NCBI GenBank assembly: GCA_963702565.1
Contig: CAVPDE010000023.1
Location: forward strand, 185,241 to 249,240
Reading direction: 5' to 3'
Length of the DNA stretch: 64,000 nucleotides
From: CAVPDE01 sp963702565
GTDB lineage: Bacteria > Desulfobacterota > DSM-4660 > Desulfatiglandales > HGW-15
Each line of letters starts with the position of its first letter. The stretch's first letter is position 1. Both the position numbers and the translations under genes were made by a program. This document shows, piece after piece, positions 60,788-64,000 of the stretch. The notes below the pieces were generated by a model. The model ran no database searches, was not told where the DNA came from, and saw only the letters and a list, made by a program, of their open reading frames with translations.

Positions 60788-63700
60788 TTGAATTCCCCGA
60801 AGCTTGTTTCGTTAACGTCATTCGTTGTCCCCGAACCTAAGGAGGAGACAATAAGCTTGAAGGTGAGCAACGAGACCTTTCAGAAAATCTGGACCTATTT
60901 TATGGTGCTTTTCCGAAAAAACGGCCTGGCACGAGAGGTCGCCGGCGACGAGCCACCGTTGCGAGCGGAACTGTTCAGCAGCGATCAGATGAAGCGGCAT
61001 GCCAAGGCGCTGGCAGACTCGCACAAACTGAGTTCGGGTCGCGCTTCGGACCCACTTCTGACGCGGCTGGCTGAGAATGAAGGGGTTCTGATTCGAGTCC
61101 GCAACCTGCTGACCGAGGCGGTTAAGGCCAAGCGCCGGATCGTGCCGGCCGGGGAATGGCTGCAGACAACTTCTACTGATTGAAGAACAGATTCGCATGG
61201 AAGGCGACCGCCCAAGGGTACATGGGGAACTGCCGCGTTTGCTGAACGGCCCATGGCAGGGCTTCCACGGGTATACGACATTGCGCTGGAGATCATCTCT
61301 CACGGCGATGGGCGGGCGGATTGGAAAGTCTCGCAGTTTCGTGGCCGCCTACCAAACAGTGACCATCCTGAAGCTTGGCGAATTGTGGGCCGTCCCGATC
61401 ATGTTGCGCCTTGCGCTGATCGAGAATCTGCGTCGCGTTGGAGCCCGGATTGCGCGGACCGGGCGGACCGCAACCGTGCCGACTCCTGGGCGGACCAGAT
61501 GACGGAGATCGCGGAGAAAGACCCGAAGAGCCTGATTCTCGTGATTGCGGATATGGCCGATCGAACCCGTCGCTGGTGAGTTCATTTGTTGCGGAATTTT
61601 CGCGGCGGTTGCAGGGACAAAGCCCCGCCTTGGCCTTGCCGCTCACCTGGATCGAGCAGCGGCTCTCCGAATCCGGCCTGACGATTGAGCATCTGGTGCA
61701 AGCGGAGAACCAACAGCAGGCCGCCGATCAGGTCTCCCTAAGCAACAGCATCGGCAGCCTCCGATTTCTGGGAGCCATGGACTGGCGTGAGTTCGTCGAG
61801 ACGATGAGCGCTGTCGAAGAGGCCCTGCGCTCGGATCCTGGCGGCGTCTACGGCAGGAAGGATTTTGCCACCCGGGATCGCTACCGTCACGTCGTGGAAA
61901 AGGTCGCAAAGAGCAGCCCGCTGTCCGAAAGCGAGGTGGCCCGCGAAGCGATCCGATTGGCCCGGGAGGCCGCAACCAGGGATAACCGTGACGATCGAGC
62001 AGCCCATGTCGGGTTTTACCTAATCGAGAGGGGTTGCGGCAACTCGAAGGAACGGCGCAGGTGCGCCGATCCCCCCTTGAAGCTCTTCGGCGAGTAAGCC
62101 GTCAGTCCCCTCTCCTCTTCTATCTGGGCACCATCACACTGATTACGGCTATTTTTACCGGCAGTTTGTTGGCCAAGGCGCATGCCATGGGGACACAGGA
62201 TTGGCTCATGGCGCTGATTGGTCTCCCCTTGGTGCTGGGCGCAAGTCATCTGGCCGTGGCGCTGGTGAACTGGCTGGCGACACTGCTGGCGAGACCACGT
62301 TGTGCCGAGAATGGATTTTTCCAGCGGAATTCCTCCGGAATCGCGTGTCCTGGCCATGATCCCGACGATGCTCACGAGCGCGCTACACCCGAGGATCTGG
62401 TCGAGGCGCTGGAAGTTCGATTTCTGGCCAATCGAGACGAGCACCTGCACTTCGTCCTGCTCACGGATTTCCGGGATGCACCTGAGGAAACGCTTCCGGA
62501 GGACGAACCGTTGTTGCGGCTGGCGCAAAAGAGAATTCAAGAGTTGAACGAAAAATACCGAGGTCCAAAAGCTGACACGTTCTTTCTCTTCCATCGTCCG
62601 CGCCGCTTTAATCCGGAGGAGCAGGTTTGGATGGGTTATGAACAGCGGGGAAAGTCTTGCGGATTTGAATTCGTTCCTGCGCGGGGCCCAAGGGATTGTT
62701 TCTCCCTCATTTGGGCATATTCCGTATTATCCAATGTGAAGTATGTGATTACCCTGGATACCGATACACAGCTTCCCCGCGATTCCGCACGTCAATTTGT
62801 GGGAGCCATGGCTCACCCCCTGAATCGTGCGAGGTATAATGAAGACCGACAACGGATCGTGAGGGTATGGTATTCTTCAGCCACGCGTTGCCGAAAGCGT
62901 TCCGGGATGAACGGTCAAGATAGTGCGATTATGGGGAGTGATCCCGGAATTGATCCTTATACCCGCGTTGTCTCCAATATCTACCAGGATCTGTTCGGTG
63001 AAGGTTCATTTATGGCAAGGGGATCTATGATGTGGATGTGTTCGAGCGGGCCCTCAAGGGAGCTTTCCCGAGAACCGGATCCTTAGCCATGACCTTGTGG
63101 AGGGGTGCTACGCGCGGGCGGGGTTGCTCAGCGATGTGCTGTTGTACGAGGAAAATCCATCCCGCTACAGTGCGGATGAGCCGCCGGCACCGCTGGATTC
63201 GCGGGGATTGGCAAATTGCCCGCTGGCTGCTGCCGGGCGTTCCCGGCTTCGATGGAAGCCGCCGGAAAAATCAATCTCCGGGGTGTCCCGATGGAAGATT
63301 TCGACAATCTTCGGCGTAGCCTTGTACCGGCGGCGTTGACTTTGTGTTGCCGCTCGGTGGACCGTCTTGTCCCTGCCTTGGCTAGGACCCTCGCCGTGAT
63401 CGGAACCCTCCTTATCCCACCTGCGATGGCCTCTTTTCTGGATCTGTTTCAGAAACCGGGCGATGTGCGGCTGCGTCAGCATCTTGCGGTCACGGTGCGC
63501 TCGGCTGGCCAGCACGTCGCTCAGGCGGCCTTTACCCTCACCTGTCTCCCCTATGAGGCCTTCTTCAGTCTGGACGCGATCGTGCGCACGGCCTGGCGAA
63601 CGTGTGCCACCCACAGACGACTTCTGGAGCGGAACCTGTCGAGCGGCTCGGTCGCCAAAGCCGCACGGACCTTGCCGCCTCCTGGGGAACAATGTGGATC

Positions 63701-64000
63701 GCCCCCGCCCTAGCCATTGCCGCGGCGATTGATCTGAGCCTTTCGAGACCGGCCGCGCTCAGCGTGGCCGGACCCATCCTGGCGCTCTGGTTCGCCTCTC
63801 CGGCCATCGCCTGGTGGACAGCCGGCCTCTTGCTTGCCGGCGAACAAGCCTGACGGCGGACCAGAGGCTATTTTCGGAAGCTTTCGCGAAAGACCTGGGC
63901 TTCTTCGAGACTTTCGTCGGCCCGGAATACGATTTGCTGCCGCCGGATAACTATCAAGATCATTCTGCTCCCGTGGTCGCGCATCGCACGTCGCCGACCA
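60788..64000 (+). pseudogene. ndvB: Cyclic beta-1,2-glucan synthase (NdvB-like), scattered over three frames, 3' end outside window
   Basis: Large membrane glucosyltransferase (GT84) that makes cyclic beta-1,2-glucans. Recognisable blocks occur in order but change frame at least ten times: LRAELFSSDQMKRHAKAL near 60960; ELPRLLNG and LPRVYDIALEIISHGDG near 61220-61320; SSFVAEFSRRLQGQSPALAL near 61580; ATRDRYRHVVEKVAKSSPL near 61870; LTDFRDAPEETLPEDEPLL near 62460; YVITLDTDTQLPRDSARQF near 62740; GSDPGIDPYTRVVSNIYQD near 62940; HRWIRGDWQIARWLLPGVPG near 63190; FFETFVGPEY near the end. AAGGAGG at 60839-60845 may be the original ribosome site. Either a decayed gene or poor consensus sequence. Confidence 0.88.

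Overview
The window most likely comes from an anaerobic Desulfobacterota-like bacterium (former Deltaproteobacteria). This is inferred from gene content, not from a marker gene: an MglA/Roadblock GTPase module, NtrC-type signalling, DUF4388-like domains, a CbiR-type cobamide remodelling operon, a five-subunit 2-oxoacid oxidoreductase, a TRAP transporter with a molybdenum hydroxylase, and a reductive-dehalogenase-like protein. No rRNA or tRNA gene and no CRISPR array was seen.

Layout. 1-1574: 3' part of lon. 1949-11476 (+): a signalling cluster with a sigma54 response regulator, a histidine kinase, Roadblock proteins, an MglA-like GTPase, a zinc-ribbon/Cache/HAMP receptor, a PAS protein with a kinase dimerisation domain but no ATPase domain, and a receiver/DUF4388-like protein. 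11528-22012 (-): a cobamide uptake and remodelling locus read from a cobalamin riboswitch and terminator through a 41-codon leader ORF, btuB, cbiR, cobU, cobT, cobS, btuF, btuC, btuD, exbB, exbD and tonB. 22155-23435: an IS256-family element with a transposase interrupted by TGA, flanked by a 10-bp direct repeat. 23504-26583 (+): pilT and a large MshEN/receiver/DUF4388-like protein. 27035-31020 (+): a two-gene ABC exporter. 31245-33811 (-): a small methyltransferase, an omega-amidase-like nitrilase and an aminotransferase. 34037-36723 (+): CBS protein, DUF47/PhoU-like protein, Pit phosphate transporter and a PhoR-like sensor stump. 36737-40649 (-): LysE exporter, mnmG, purA. 40887-42693: a nitroreductase and a reductive-dehalogenase-like iron-sulfur protein. 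42877-47829 (+): subunits gamma, delta, alpha, epsilon and beta of a PadEFGHI-like 2-oxoacid:NAD oxidoreductase. 47826-48444 (-): a nucleotidyltransferase with a 66-aa partner. 48698-55313 (+): TRAP transporter dctPQM and a molybdenum hydroxylase. 55430-56221: uppP. 56222-57330: a gene-poor kilobase.

The last part, 57331-64000, differs in character: two small membrane proteins, groES, a groEL with a one-base frameshift, a small gene broken by two frameshifts with a 41-aa ORF coupled to it, and a cyclic beta-1,2-glucan synthase (ndvB-like) gene scattered over three frames. Almost all coding lesions of the window lie here, so this is either a decaying island or a stretch of poor consensus sequence.

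Themes. Cobamide salvage (BtuB/TonB/ExbBD, BtuFCD, CbiR, CobUTS) could supply a corrinoid with the organism's own lower ligand to corrinoid enzymes, possibly including the reductive-dehalogenase-like protein here. The GTPase cluster, together with PilT and the MshEN/receiver protein, suggests control of surface motility or polarity. Many intergenic spacers carry degenerate short repeats of several unrelated families.
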